Positions 12,308 through 20,597 of a stretch of DNA of 25,947 nucleotides are shown piece by piece. The translations under genes and the position numbers were made by a program. Each line of letters starts with the position of its first letter. The stretch's first letter is position 1. The DNA is from CAIJXO01 sp964485905 (lineage in GTDB: Bacteria > Patescibacteriota > Minisyncoccia > Phycocordibacterales > GWA1-40-21). The notes beneath the pieces are model-generated. The model worked only from the letters and a program-made list of their open reading frames with translations. It did not search any database and was not told the DNA's origin. The stretch spans positions 1 to 25,947 of the forward strand of contig CAZAJY010000009.1 in assembly GCA_964485905.1 (NCBI GenBank). The letters are read 5' to 3'.

Positions 12308-14047
12308 ATGAGTATATTAGATATATTAGCCCAAAAGGAGATAATAAAAAGGGGTGATATTGGCCGAATTAAGACAGAGGCCGAATCGGCTGGTATTTCT
12401 TTGGAGCAAGTATTGATGAAAAGAGGTATAAACGAAGCGGCGATTTTAGATGCCAAGGGGAAATATTATAATATCCCCACTAGAGATTTGGAAGGTCAGC
12501 AAATTCCTTTTGCAGTTTTAAAAAATATCTCTGAAGACTCAGCTTTACATTATAGTTTTGTGCCAATTGGAGTTAAAGATAATTTACTGGAAGTAGGAAT
12601 TGTAGATCCTGAAAATATTGAAGCACGAGATGCTTTGAATTTTATTGCCAGTAAGTTAAATATGCCTTTTAAGCTTTATTTAATTTCAATGTCAGATTTT
12701 GAAAAGGTTATTGATGATTATAAAGGGTTATCGGGTGAGGTGACAAAAGCCCTATCAGAACTAGAGACTGAATTATCTGATGATTTAGAAGACGTAACGA
12801 TTAGTCCAGACGCTTCTGGTAGTAATCCTTTTGAGACAAAGATTGTAGAAGATGCACCAGTAACTAAAATTGTTGCCACTATGCTCCGTTACGCCACTGA
12901 GGGTAATGCTTCTGATATCCACATTGAGCATATGAAAGATAAGATTCGAATTCGTTTTAGAGTGGACGGTGTTTTAAATACCAGTTTACTTTTGCCGACA
13001 ACAGTTCATTCGGCCGTAGTTGCTCGGATTAAGATTCTTTCGAATATGAAATTAGATGAAAAACGAAAACCACAAGATGGTCGTTTTTCTGCTAAAATTG
13101 ACGGTCGGAAAATTGATTTTCGTGTTTCAACCTTTCCAGCTTATTATGGTGAGAAAATTGTGATGAGAATTTTGGATCAAGAGAAAGGTGTTCAACCATT
13201 AGATAAGATTGGTTTATCAGAAACTAATTTAGCTTATATACGGGATGCGATTAAAAGACCTTATGGTATGATTTTAATTTCTGGCCCGACTGGTTCCGGA
13301 AAGACAACCACGATGTATTCAATGCTTGGTGAAATTGATAAAGAAGGTTTAAACGTTTTGTCTTTGGAAGATCCGATTGAATATAATATTGATGGTGTAT
13401 CGCAATCACAAATTTTTGCCGATATTGGTTATACTTTTGCAACTGGTTTACGAACAACCTTAAGACAAGACCCAGATGTTATTATGGTGGGAGAAATTCG
13501 AGATAAAGAAACTGCTGGTTTAGCTGTTCAGGCAGCTTTAACTGGTCACTTAGTTTTGGCAACGATTCACACAAATAATGCTGTGGGTGTAATTCCAAGA
13601 CTTATTGATATGGGGGTAGACCCATATTTAATTGCTCCGACTCTTATTTTAACTATGGCTCAACGTTTGGTTCGAACTTTATATCCAGGAACTGGCAAGC
13701 CTGTACCTGCAGAAGGAAGTATTAAGGCGATGCTGGAAAAACAATTTCAGGATTTACCAGAAGAATATAAGAAAAAGTTGCCAAAATTTGAAAATGTTTA
13801 TGAGCCAGAATCAACACCAGAATGTCCAACGGGCACAAAGGGCCGAATCGCAGTCTTTGAGGCTTTTAAGATGAATAAAGAGATAGAAAAATTAATTTTA
13901 AATAACCCAACAGAAGTTGCCATCTTTGAATCTTTAAGGAAGAAAGGAATGTTAACAATGAAAGAAGATGCAATTGTTAAGACTTTAAATAAACAAATAC
14001 CATTTGGTGAAGTTGATGGTTTAGGTATGATGGAGGAGGATGTATAA
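12308..14047 (+). CDS. pilB: type IV pilus extension ATPase PilB
   Basis: Hexameric GspE/PulE-family ATPase that powers pilus extension. The 579-aa product has the N-terminal MshEN-type domain (about 1-140) and the ATPase core with Walker A GPTGSGKT (326-333), an Asp box, Walker B DPDVIMVGEIRD (388-399) and His box TGHLVLATIHTN (412-423). The four-cysteine zinc site usual near residue 480-510 of PilB is missing: only one Cys remains in the segment STPECPTGTKGR. The gene starts 9 bases after the PilP-like gene. The receiver-domain gene and pilT follow, giving extension motor, regulator and retraction motor in a row. Confidence 0.95.
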   Translation: MSILDILAQKEIIKRGDIGRIKTEAESAGISLEQVLMKRGINEAAILDAKGKYYNIPTRDLEGQQIPFAVLKNISEDSALHYSFVPIGVKDNLLEVGIVDPENIEARDALNFIASKLNMPFKLYLISMSDFEKVIDDYKGLSGEVTKALSELETELSDDLEDVTISPDASGSNPFETKIVEDAPVTKIVATMLRYATEGNASDIHIEHMKDKIRIRFRVDGVLNTSLLLPTTVHSAVVARIKILSNMKLDEKRKPQDGRFSAKIDGRKIDFRVSTFPAYYGEKIVMRILDQEKGVQPLDKIGLSETNLAYIRDAIKRPYGMILISGPTGSGKTTTMYSMLGEIDKEGLNVLSLEDPIEYNIDGVSQSQIFADIGYTFATGLRTTLRQDPDVIMVGEIRDKETAGLAVQAALTGHLVLATIHTNNAVGVIPRLIDMGVDPYLIAPTLILTMAQRLVRTLYPGTGKPVPAEGSIKAMLEKQFQDLPEEYKKKLPKFENVYEPESTPECPTGTKGRIAVFEAFKMNKEIEKLILNNPTEVAIFESLRKKGMLTMKEDAIVKTLNKQIPFGEVDGLGMMEEDV

Positions 14048-14050
14048 ATA

Positions 14051-14059
14051 TGATATAAT
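14051..14059 (+). promoter_or_regulatory. extended -10 promoter ahead of the receiver gene
   Basis: TG-A-TATAAT with predicted start near 14066 and a 20-base leader made only of A, T and few other bases, no Shine-Dalgarno. An internal promoter of the pilus operon. Confidence 0.5.
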
Positions 14060-14085
14060 TATTAAATAATTTTAATATAAAAAAT

Positions 14086-14478
14086 ATGGAAAATAAAAAA
14101 CCTAAGGTGTTAATAGTTGACGATGATAAATTTTTGTTAAATATGTATGCAATCAAATTTGGCAAAAATAACTTTGAAGTTAATACGGCCACAACAGGTG
14201 AAGAGGCTCTAACAAAAATTAGAGATGGCTATAATCCAGACATAATTTTATTAGATATTGTGATGCCAGGAATGGATGGTTTTGGAACTTTGGATACTTT
14301 AAAGAAAGAGAACCTTGCTTCAAGCTCGTTAATTATTATGTTAACTAATCAGGGGCAGTTGGCCGATATAGAAAAAGCTAAGAGTTTTGGTATTAATGGT
14401 TATATTATAAAAGCAACGACAATTCCATCAGAGGTTGTTGAGGAAGTGACTAGAATTTATAATTTAGAGAAAAAATAG
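14086..14478 (+). CDS. single-domain response regulator (CheY-like)
   Basis: 130-aa stand-alone receiver domain with an intact active site: acidic residues Asp12-Asp14, phosphoacceptor Asp57 in ILLDIVMPGMDG, Thr87 in MLTNQ and Lys109 in YIIKA. There is no output domain, so it must act by protein contact, as PilG/PilH or CheY do. It is embedded between the extension motor pilB and the retraction motor pilT and has its own promoter. That position suggests that phosphorylation controls motor choice or activity, but no partner histidine kinase is in the window. Confidence 0.92.
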   Translation: MENKKPKVLIVDDDKFLLNMYAIKFGKNNFEVNTATTGEEALTKIRDGYNPDIILLDIVMPGMDGFGTLDTLKKENLASSSLIIMLTNQGQLADIEKAKSFGINGYIIKATTIPSEVVEEVTRIYNLEKK

Positions 14479-14481
14479 ATT

Positions 14482-15543
14482 ATGACAGACTATAAAACAA
14501 TTTTAACAGAGTTAATGAAGACCGTAATTAATGAAGGGGCTTCAGATCTTCATTTATCAGAAGGTCGTCATCCAACAATTCGGGTATCAGGCATGCTTTT
14601 ACCTTTGGTTAAGAGTTCTGTACTAACAAAAGAAGATACCGTTGGATTTTTGGAAGAATTATTAACTCCTAAAAATAAAGAATTATTTTTTAATACTAAA
14701 GAAGTAGATTTTTCATATAATTTTAACGATGCACGTTTCCGTGGCAATGCTTATTTTCAACAAGGCGCTGTCTCAGTCGCTTTACGTTTGGTCCCTAAAA
14801 CAATTAAAACTTTTGAAGAGCTTAATCTGCCTGATATTTTAAAAACTTTTGCCGAAAGACAGCAAGGATTTTTCTTGGTTGTTGGTCCGGTTGGTCATGG
14901 AAAGAGTACAACTTTGGCTGCTATGATTGATTATATTAATATTAATCGGGCTGAGCATATTTTGACAATTGAAGATCCAATTGAATATGTTTATGAACAA
15001 AAGCGTTCTGTGATAGATCAACGTGAAGTACGGATTGATACCAATGATTTCCCCAATGCTTTACGAAGTATGTTTCGTGAAGATGTAGACGTCGTCTTGA
15101 TTGGTGAAATGCGTGGGGCAGATACAATTTCTACAGCTGTTACGGCAGGAGAGACTGGACATTTAGTCTTTTCAACCTTACATACAAATAGTGCGGCGCA
15201 GACAATCGATCGAATTATTGATTCTTTTCCCGCCGCTCAACAAGATCAAATTCGTAGTCAATTATCCAGTAGCTTAAATGGTATCTTTTCTCAACGTCTA
15301 GTTCCAAGAATTTCTGGGGGTCTAATTCCAGCTTATGAATTATTAATAAATAATAATGCCATCGCTAATTTAATTAGAGAAAAAAGAACACATGAGATAA
15401 ATACTGTTATTGAAACCAGTTCTCAGGATGGAATGGTAGATATGAATCGTTGTTTGGCTGATTTGGTAGCTCGTGGTGAAATTACGATTGAAAATGCTTA
15501 TCAATTTTCTTTTAACCCAAAAAATTTAGAAAGATTGATATAA
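14482..15543 (+). CDS. pilT: type IV pilus retraction ATPase PilT
   Basis: 353-aa PilT-family ATPase that depolymerises the pilus. The N-terminal PAS-like domain carries ASDLHLSEGRHP (20-31); the core has Walker A GPVGHGKS (135-142, where most PilT have GPTGSGKS), the Asp box TIEDPIEYV, Walker B DVDVVLIGEMRG and His box GETGHLVFSTLHTN. The C-terminal AIRNLIRE signature appears as AIANLIREKR. Its start is 3 bases after the receiver gene's stop. Together with PilB it provides the two opposing motors. Confidence 0.95.
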   Translation: MTDYKTILTELMKTVINEGASDLHLSEGRHPTIRVSGMLLPLVKSSVLTKEDTVGFLEELLTPKNKELFFNTKEVDFSYNFNDARFRGNAYFQQGAVSVALRLVPKTIKTFEELNLPDILKTFAERQQGFFLVVGPVGHGKSTTLAAMIDYININRAEHILTIEDPIEYVYEQKRSVIDQREVRIDTNDFPNALRSMFREDVDVVLIGEMRGADTISTAVTAGETGHLVFSTLHTNSAAQTIDRIIDSFPAAQQDQIRSQLSSSLNGIFSQRLVPRISGGLIPAYELLINNNAIANLIREKRTHEINTVIETSSQDGMVDMNRCLADLVARGEITIENAYQFSFNPKNLERLI

Positions 15544-15552
15544 AAAAACGAA

Positions 15553-16758
15553 ATGATTTTTAAATATAAAGCCATAGATTCCAGTAGAAACAAAAAAGAA
15601 GGCACAATTGAAGCCGTTAGTTTAGAGGTAGCCATTAGTTCTTTACAAAAAAGAGAATTAGTTTTATCTGATATCGCTCCATTAGAAGGAAGGTCTATTT
15701 TGGAAAGGAATATTTCTTTTTTTGATCGAGTATCAAGTAAAGATATAGTAATTTTATCTCGCCAGATGGCTACTTTATTTGAAGCCCAAGTTTCAGCTTT
15801 AAGGGTTTTTGAACTTCTTTCAACTCAGTCAGAGAAACCAAGTGTTAGGCGGAAACTGTCTGAAGTAGCCAATGATTTACAGGGTGGTAGTACAATTTCC
15901 GAAGCTTTATCTAAACATCCAGAGATGTTTTCAGATTTCTATGTAAATATGGTAAAGTCTGGTGAAGAAAGTGGAAAATTAGATGAGACTTTACTTTATT
16001 TGGCTGATTATTTGGATCGTACGCATGAAGTAACTTCAAAAGTTAAGAGTGCCATGGTTTATCCAGCTTTTATCATCTTTACTTTTGTGGCGGTTATGAT
16101 TTTGATGTTAACCATAGTAATTCCTAAAATTAGTGCTATTTTAACTGATTCTGGACAAGAAATACCAATTTATACCAAAGTAGTCTTAAGTATTTCAAAC
16201 TTTTTTGTAGATTATGGAATATTACTCCTTATTTTATTAGTAGTTGGAGGATTTTTTCTATGGCGTTATAGTCGAACTGAAGCGGGACATAGGACTTTTG
16301 ATCGTTTTAAGATTACGATGCCAGCTTTTCAGATTTTATATAGAAAGTTATATTTATCTAGAATTGCCGATAATATGAATGTGATGCTTGTATCAGGTAT
16401 TCCAATTGTTCGTGGTTTAGAGCTAACTTCTAAAGTGGTGGATAATAAGATTTTTGAGGATGTTTTGAATCGGGCAGTAGAAGATGTTAAAACAGGTAGT
16501 GCTGTTTCTGATGCAATGATGAAGTCGGGTGAAATACCAGGTATTTTTATTGCGATGATTAAGATTGGGGAAGAGACGGGTCAATTGGGCAATATTTTAA
16601 AGACTTTAGCATCATTCTATCGTAGAGAAGTTGTTAATGCTATTGATACTATTGTCGGTCTAATTGAGCCAGTAATGATTGTTTTCCTTGGTTTTGGAGT
16701 GGCTTTTCTTCTTGCCTCCGTTCTTATCCCTATTTATAATATTTCCGGGGCGATGTAA
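15553..16758 (+). CDS. pilC: type IV pilus platform protein PilC
   Basis: Inner-membrane platform protein of the GspF/PilC family, 401 aa (the usual length). Two cytoplasmic T2SSF domains are seen: the first with LSRQMATLFEAQVSALRVFELLS (short piece FEAQVSALRVF near residue 77) and the second with LSRIADNMNVMLVSGIPIV. Three membrane segments (about 168-190, 215-235, 370-395) match the family. It connects the rotating motors to pilin addition. It begins 9 bases after pilT. Its 3' end touches a palindromic repeat element: GGGGCG in its last codons can pair with the CGCCCC of that element. Confidence 0.95.
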   Translation: MIFKYKAIDSSRNKKEGTIEAVSLEVAISSLQKRELVLSDIAPLEGRSILERNISFFDRVSSKDIVILSRQMATLFEAQVSALRVFELLSTQSEKPSVRRKLSEVANDLQGGSTISEALSKHPEMFSDFYVNMVKSGEESGKLDETLLYLADYLDRTHEVTSKVKSAMVYPAFIIFTFVAVMILMLTIVIPKISAILTDSGQEIPIYTKVVLSISNFFVDYGILLLILLVVGGFFLWRYSRTEAGHRTFDRFKITMPAFQILYRKLYLSRIADNMNVMLVSGIPIVRGLELTSKVVDNKIFEDVLNRAVEDVKTGSAVSDAMMKSGEIPGIFIAMIKIGEETGQLGNILKTLASFYRREVVNAIDTIVGLIEPVMIVFLGFGVAFLLASVLIPIYNISGAM

Positions 16759-16762
16759 CACC

Positions 16763-16900
16763 CACAACCGCCCCGTCCATCAGAATGGACACCCCGCCTT
16801 GACTAAGGCGGGGAAAGGGAACTCTCATTTCGTTACCTCCCCTTTCTCCTACTTGGTTAAGGAGGAGTACCGAGTCTGCGAGGGGAGGTGGTTTGTTAGG
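16763..16900 (+). repeat. palindromic repeat element, diverged copy
   Basis: Related to the 991-1130 element. It begins with CAACCGCCCCG (16765-16775), then a perfect hairpin GTCCAT-CAGA-ATGGAC (16775-16790) and a second hairpin CCCCGCCTT-GACT-AAGGCGGGG (16792-16813). The right half folds as ACCTCCCCT (16835-16843) with AGGGGAGGT (16881-16889), enclosing CTCCT/AGGAG, and contains CCGAGTCTGCGAGG, found inverted at 1021-1034. It lies between pilC and the pilin promoter and may end the upstream transcript. Confidence 0.75.
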
Positions 16901-16935
16901 TTTTCCACACCCGAACTTGTTGACAATTTAATATG

Positions 16936-16944
16936 TGATATAAT
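16936..16944 (+). promoter_or_regulatory. promoter of the major pilin gene
   Basis: TG-A-TATAAT with a TTGTTG -35-like box 16 bases upstream (TTGACA is also there but too close). Predicted start near 16951, giving a leader of about 46 bases, long for this window, AT-rich, no clear Shine-Dalgarno. Confidence 0.6.
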
Positions 16945-16996
16945 AGATAAAGGTCAATATTATTAGCAATTTATTAATTAAAAATTTTTTTAAAAA

Positions 16997-17416
16997 ATGA
17001 AAAATTCAAAAAGAGGTTTTACACTTATTGAACTTCTCGTCGTTATCGCAATTATTGGTATTTTGTCGTCAGTTGTCTTGGCTTCATTGAATAGCGCGAG
17101 GTCAAAAGGTGCTGATGCTGCGATAAAATCGAGTGTCAATAATGCAAGGGCACAAGCAGAATTATATTATGATAATAATGGACAGAGTTATGAGGATGTT
17201 TGTACAGCTTCTGCCGCATCAAGTTCTATTGCTGCTATGGTTTCTGGAGCAACCAACGCGGGGAGTGCAACTGTTGCCTGTGAAAGCGATGATAATAATT
17301 GGGCTTTGTCTGCATCTTTAAAAACTGATGCCACTGTTTTTTATTGTGTTGATTCTACTGGTGTGGCAACAACTTCTGATTTGATAGCGGATGACACTAG
17401 TTTTAAATGTGAATAG
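16997..17416 (+). CDS. pilA: type IV major pilin (PilA-like)
   Basis: 139-aa prepilin with a classic class III signal: a basic leader MKNSKRG cleaved before FTLIELLVVIAIIGIL, with Glu at +5 and the hydrophobic helix to about residue 30. The globular part has four cysteines (VCTAS, VACES, FYCVD, FKCE), which can form two disulfides. The gene has its own strong promoter with a longer leader and a textbook terminator right after it, as expected for an abundant major subunit. PilD downstream would cleave and methylate it. Confidence 0.92.
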   Translation: MKNSKRGFTLIELLVVIAIIGILSSVVLASLNSARSKGADAAIKSSVNNARAQAELYYDNNGQSYEDVCTASAASSSIAAMVSGATNAGSATVACESDDNNWALSASLKTDATVFYCVDSTGVATTSDLIADDTSFKCE

Positions 17417-17440
17417 AGTATCTAGTTTAAGAACAAAACT

Positions 17441-17462
17441 CCCGCCGATTGGCGGGTTTTTT
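17441..17462 (+). terminator. terminator of the major pilin gene
   Basis: CCCGCC-GATT-GGCGGG followed by TTTTTT (17457-17462). The A-run on the left makes it partly two-way. It isolates the pilin from the following operon. Confidence 0.93.
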
Positions 17463-17484
17463 GTTTGGAAATAAAAGAGGGGGA

Positions 17485-17493
17485 TGATATAAT
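17485..17493 (+). promoter_or_regulatory. extended -10 promoter of the second pilin
   Basis: TG-A-TATAAT, six bases (AGCTAA), then ATG at 17500, the clearest leaderless arrangement of the window. Confidence 0.72.
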
Positions 17494-17499
17494 AGCTAA

Positions 17500-17976
17500 A
17501 TGAAAAGAGCTTTTACAATTATTGAGGTGTTAGTGGTTATCGGTATTATTGCTATTTTAACAGCTATTATTATACCTTCTATCAATGGAACCAAAGCGAG
17601 AAATCGTGATTCTGAGAAAATTGCTGATATCTCCACAATTCAATTAGGTTTGCAACTTTATTATAGCCAACACCCCGAAGGTTATCCTAAAAGTTTAGAG
17701 CAAGAAGATTTTCAAAAATATATTACAAGCGAATCTCTTTTATCACCAAATTCTAGCTCTTATATTTATATTCCACTTAAAACAGTAGGTAATAAATGTA
17801 TTTATTATCACCTAGGTGTAGAGTTAGAATCAAAAAATGCCCAAATTGATTCAGCGGATACTTTTTCTTCTTATAACTTGGATAATATTACAAATGATTA
17901 TCAATATTGTGGTAACCTCCCAGAACCAGAGCATGGTTTATCACCTAGTGAGAAGAATTATAATGTTCACCCATAA
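17500..17976 (+). CDS. prepilin-type protein with Ala at the cleavage site
   Basis: 158 aa. The N-terminus MKRA|FTIIEVLVVIGIIAIL is a class III prepilin signal with Glu at +5, but position -1 is Ala instead of the near-universal Gly. A short globular domain follows with a pair of cysteines (NKCIYYH and YQYCGN) and the GspG-like pattern ADISTIQLGLQLYY, often found in pseudopilins. It lies just after the major pilin's terminator with its own promoter and 5 bases before pilD. It is probably a second or minor pilin. Confidence 0.87.
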   Translation: MKRAFTIIEVLVVIGIIAILTAIIIPSINGTKARNRDSEKIADISTIQLGLQLYYSQHPEGYPKSLEQEDFQKYITSESLLSPNSSSYIYIPLKTVGNKCIYYHLGVELESKNAQIDSADTFSSYNLDNITNDYQYCGNLPEPEHGLSPSEKNYNVHP

Positions 17977-17981
17977 ATAAT

Positions 17982-18812
17982 ATGAATCCTACATTTCTTT
18001 ACATTTTAATTTTTGTCTTTGGTACTATCGTCGGTAGTTTTTTGAATGTCTTAGTTTTGAGATATAATACCGGTGTATCGGTAGTTAAGGGACGGTCTTT
18101 CTGTTTTTCTTGTGGTAAAAAATTGGGGCCAATGGAATTAATTCCGGTCCTAAGTTTTTTAATACAGGGTGGAAAGTGTACTGGTTGTCAGACCAAGATT
18201 TCTTGGCAATATCCAATAGTGGAAATTTTGACTGGTTTGTTATTTGTTGGGGTTTGGTGGAAGTATTTGGGTATAATTGGCCTATATTTTGATACATGGT
18301 ATGTACTAATTTCTTTAATTGTAATAGCAATTTTAGTAGCAATTACAGTTTATGACATTAAACATAAAATAATTCCTGATGGCTTGGTCATTACTTTTGG
18401 TTTGCTAGCCCTATTAAAAATTGTGGCTGATTTCTTTTTGATGGTTGGGGTACCAGCAGAAATTAAAAGTCATTTATTTTGGTATTTAATTGCTGGTCCG
18501 GCTTTAGCTCTTCCACTTTTTCTGATCTGGTTATTTTCTAAAGGACGTTGGATGGGTCTGGGTGATCCGAAATTAGTTTTGGGTATTGGTTGGTTTCTAG
18601 GGCCAGTGATGGGCCTATCGGCTATGATTTTGGCTTTTTGGACTGGGGCTTTCTATGGCTTAATTTTAGTGATTCTATCTAAGTTTAAATGGCATGGTTT
18701 GAAAATCGATGGGACAACTGAAGTGCCTTTTGCGCCATTTTTAATTCTCGGTTTCTTATTAGTTTATTTCTTCAACATTGATATTTTGAATCTTGGTTTT
18801 ATGATACCATAA
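17982..18812 (+). CDS. pilD: prepilin peptidase / N-methyltransferase PilD
   Basis: Membrane-embedded aspartic protease (A24A family) that cleaves class III signals and methylates the new N-terminus. The 276-aa product has the N-terminal methylase domain with the zinc-binding cysteine pairs Cys41/Cys44 and Cys66/Cys69, and the protease part with Asp125 (TVYDIKHKIIPD) and Asp195 (GLGDPKL), matching the two catalytic aspartates. About eight membrane segments. Substrates would be the six prepilins encoded beside it. A remnant of the repeat family lies directly downstream. Confidence 0.96.
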   Translation: MNPTFLYILIFVFGTIVGSFLNVLVLRYNTGVSVVKGRSFCFSCGKKLGPMELIPVLSFLIQGGKCTGCQTKISWQYPIVEILTGLLFVGVWWKYLGIIGLYFDTWYVLISLIVIAILVAITVYDIKHKIIPDGLVITFGLLALLKIVADFFLMVGVPAEIKSHLFWYLIAGPALALPLFLIWLFSKGRWMGLGDPKLVLGIGWFLGPVMGLSAMILAFWTGAFYGLILVILSKFKWHGLKIDGTTEVPFAPFLILGFLLVYFFNIDILNLGFMIP

Positions 18813-18817
18813 GTCTC

Positions 18818-18856
18818 TTCCTCTCCTTAGCCAAGGAGAGGCTAGGTGAGGTTGTG
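18818..18856 (+). repeat. short remnant of the palindromic repeat
   Basis: CCTCTCCTT-AGCC-AAGGAGAGG (18820-18841) followed by CTAGGTGAGGTTG, similar to the hairpin plus right flank of the other copies. It follows pilD and may end that transcript; there is no U-run. Confidence 0.65.
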
Positions 18857-18865
18857 TTTATCTTA

Positions 18866-18874
18866 TGTTATAAT
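18866..18874 (+). promoter_or_regulatory. extended -10 promoter of the minor pilin operon
   Basis: TG-T-TATAAT, six bases (ACTCTT), then ATG at 18881. It decides the start codon over an in-frame ATG at 18854, which lies upstream of the box. Confidence 0.7.
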
Positions 18875-18880
18875 ACTCTT

Positions 18881-19462
18881 ATGTCTAAGAGAAACTTTAA
18901 ATCTGGTTTTACTCTTGTGGAGTTATTAGTCACTATCTCTATTTTTGTTATTTTAACTGGGGTAGTTTTGTTTAATCAGTCAAAATTTAATGGTACTATT
19001 TTATTGACTAATTTGGCTTATGATACCGCTTTGACAATCAGACAAGCACAGAATTATGGTATCAATGTTAAAGAGTTTAATGATTCAAATCAATATGCTT
19101 ATGGAGTACATTTTGCCACAAGCTCCACGAAATCTTTTATTTTATTTGCTGATATAGGTCCTAATCAAACAGGTATTTTTACTGGTGACACCGATACCTG
19201 TCTTGCTTCTGATGGTTGTGTTAATCGATATAGTATAAAAAGAGGGAATTATATTGATGGTTTATATATTAGTGATGATCTTGATAATAAAAAAGAAAGT
19301 CTGGATATTATTTTTAGAAGACCAAACCCCGAAGCTAAGATTTTAGTTAATGGTAGCTCACCTGAACAAAATAAAGCGATCATTGTCCTGGGTAATCCCG
19401 ATGGTAGTACTAGAAGGGTTATTGTCCAAGCTAATGGTTTAATTGAAATTAAAAATGATTAA
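18881..19462 (+). CDS. GspH/FimT-like minor pseudopilin
   Basis: 193 aa starting MSKRNFKSG|FTLVELLVTISIFVIL, a class III prepilin signal with Gly at -1 and Glu at +5. The rest is beta-rich with the segment TLAYDTALTIRQAQNYG-like pattern near residues 45-60 typical of GspH/FimT proteins, and two cysteines (DTCLASDGCVN) close together. It is the first gene of a four-gene minor pilin set. Its end overlaps the start of the next gene by 8 bases, so translation of the two is probably coupled. Confidence 0.85.
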   Translation: MSKRNFKSGFTLVELLVTISIFVILTGVVLFNQSKFNGTILLTNLAYDTALTIRQAQNYGINVKEFNDSNQYAYGVHFATSSTKSFILFADIGPNQTGIFTGDTDTCLASDGCVNRYSIKRGNYIDGLYISDDLDNKKESLDIIFRRPNPEAKILVNGSSPEQNKAIIVLGNPDGSTRRVIVQANGLIEIKND

Positions 19463-20036
19463 ACAAGATAACAAAAGAGGCTTCACTTTGGTAGAAATGA
19501 TGGTGGCCATCGCAGTTTTTTCGGTGGTGATGGTGACAGCGATGAGCGCTTTGATTAATGTCATTGATGCTAATAATAAAGCACGATCAATTAAAACTGC
19601 CGTAAATAATGTTAGTTTTGCTTTGGAAAGTATTTCACGTGATATGCGCATGGGTACAGATTACAGTTGTTCTTCTGATGGAATTAATTTTAATGAGAGT
19701 CAGTGTATTAATGATGGAGTAACTGAGATTAGATATAAATCTTCTCGGGCTGATTCTTCCGGTCGTTTTGCCTATTATAAATTTGAGAATAATCAAATCT
19801 GGGAATGTTTAGAAAAAGGATCTAATGTTTGTCCTAATAATGATTATCAACCAATTACTTCATCTGATGTCACAATCGATTCTGAAAAATCGAGATTTTA
19901 TGTTTTAAATGTTGGTGATCCAACTAAACAGCCAAGGGTGATTATTACTATTAGTGGAGAAGCGGGAGCTAAAGACAAGACCAAGACGATTTTTGATTTG
20001 CAAACGGGTGTATCACAGAGAATAAGACCAGAATAG
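19455..20036 (+). CDS. PilW/PulJ-like minor prepilin
   Basis: 193 aa: MIKQDNKRG|FTLVEMMVAIAVFSVV, class III signal with Gly at -1 and Glu at +5. The following helix (NNKARSIKTAVNNVSFALES then ISRDMRMG) is the SISRDMRxA-type segment of PulJ/PilW proteins, with a cysteine-containing central loop and a beta-rich C-terminus. The ATG at 19455 is used, overlapping the previous stop; an upstream TTG at 19443 is less likely. Would take part in the tip complex that primes pilus assembly. Confidence 0.85.
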   Translation: MIKQDNKRGFTLVEMMVAIAVFSVVMVTAMSALINVIDANNKARSIKTAVNNVSFALESISRDMRMGTDYSCSSDGINFNESQCINDGVTEIRYKSSRADSSGRFAYYKFENNQIWECLEKGSNVCPNNDYQPITSSDVTIDSEKSRFYVLNVGDPTKQPRVIITISGEAGAKDKTKTIFDLQTGVSQRIRPE

Positions 20037-20074
20037 CGGGTATAAGTACGGGTATTTGGTATAAGTATAAAAAA

Positions 20075-20596
20075 ATGAAAAATAAGAATAAAGAAAATAA
20101 TAAAAGTGGGTTTACTTTATTGGAAGCTTTAGTAGCTGTCTCTATCTTGATGGTAGCTGTAATGGCACCAATTACGATTGCCCAGAAAGGTTTATCATCG
20201 GCAACTTACACTAAAAATCAAATGATTGCTTCCTATTTAGCTCAGGACGCTATTGAATATATAAAAAATAAACGCGACGAAGTTTCTATTGGTCATAATT
20301 TTGATTGGGATACTCTCAGTTATTTTTCTAGTTGTTTAGATGATAATTGGTGTGGTATTGATACTCTTGGTTCAGACGGTAGCGGATTTATTCAAGATGA
20401 CGAGACCGCTTTTTTAACGAAAACGAATGGTAATAATTTTTATGGATATGCAAATTCAGATAAAACAGATACGATTTTTTCTAGGCAGATAAATATAAAA
20501 TTAAATGGTGATGATGAGGCTTTAATTGCGGTAACGGTTAAATGGGGTGAAGATGAAAATCAGTTAACAGTAAAAACTTTAATTTATAATTATTAA
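20075..20596 (+). CDS. PilV/GspI-like minor prepilin
   Basis: 173 aa: basic leader MKNKNKENNKSG|FTLLEALVAVSILMVAV, then KNQMIASYLAQDAIEYIKNKRDE, the AQxaIE helix typical of PilV/GspI proteins. Two cysteines (SSCLDDNWCGID) are close together and a beta-rich C-terminus ends TVKTLIYNY. The gene is separated from the previous one by 38 bases containing a doubled GGTATAAGTA motif; no convincing separate promoter is seen. It ends one base before the start of the next gene. Confidence 0.85.
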   Translation: MKNKNKENNKSGFTLLEALVAVSILMVAVMAPITIAQKGLSSATYTKNQMIASYLAQDAIEYIKNKRDEVSIGHNFDWDTLSYFSSCLDDNWCGIDTLGSDGSGFIQDDETAFLTKTNGNNFYGYANSDKTDTIFSRQINIKLNGDDEALIAVTVKWGEDENQLTVKTLIYNY

Positions 20597-20597
20597 T

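Noticed and set aside
16679..16966. Plus-strand open frame spanning the end of pilC and the repeat
   Set aside because: It overlaps pilC in another frame and reads through the repeat hairpins; no start signal or domain.
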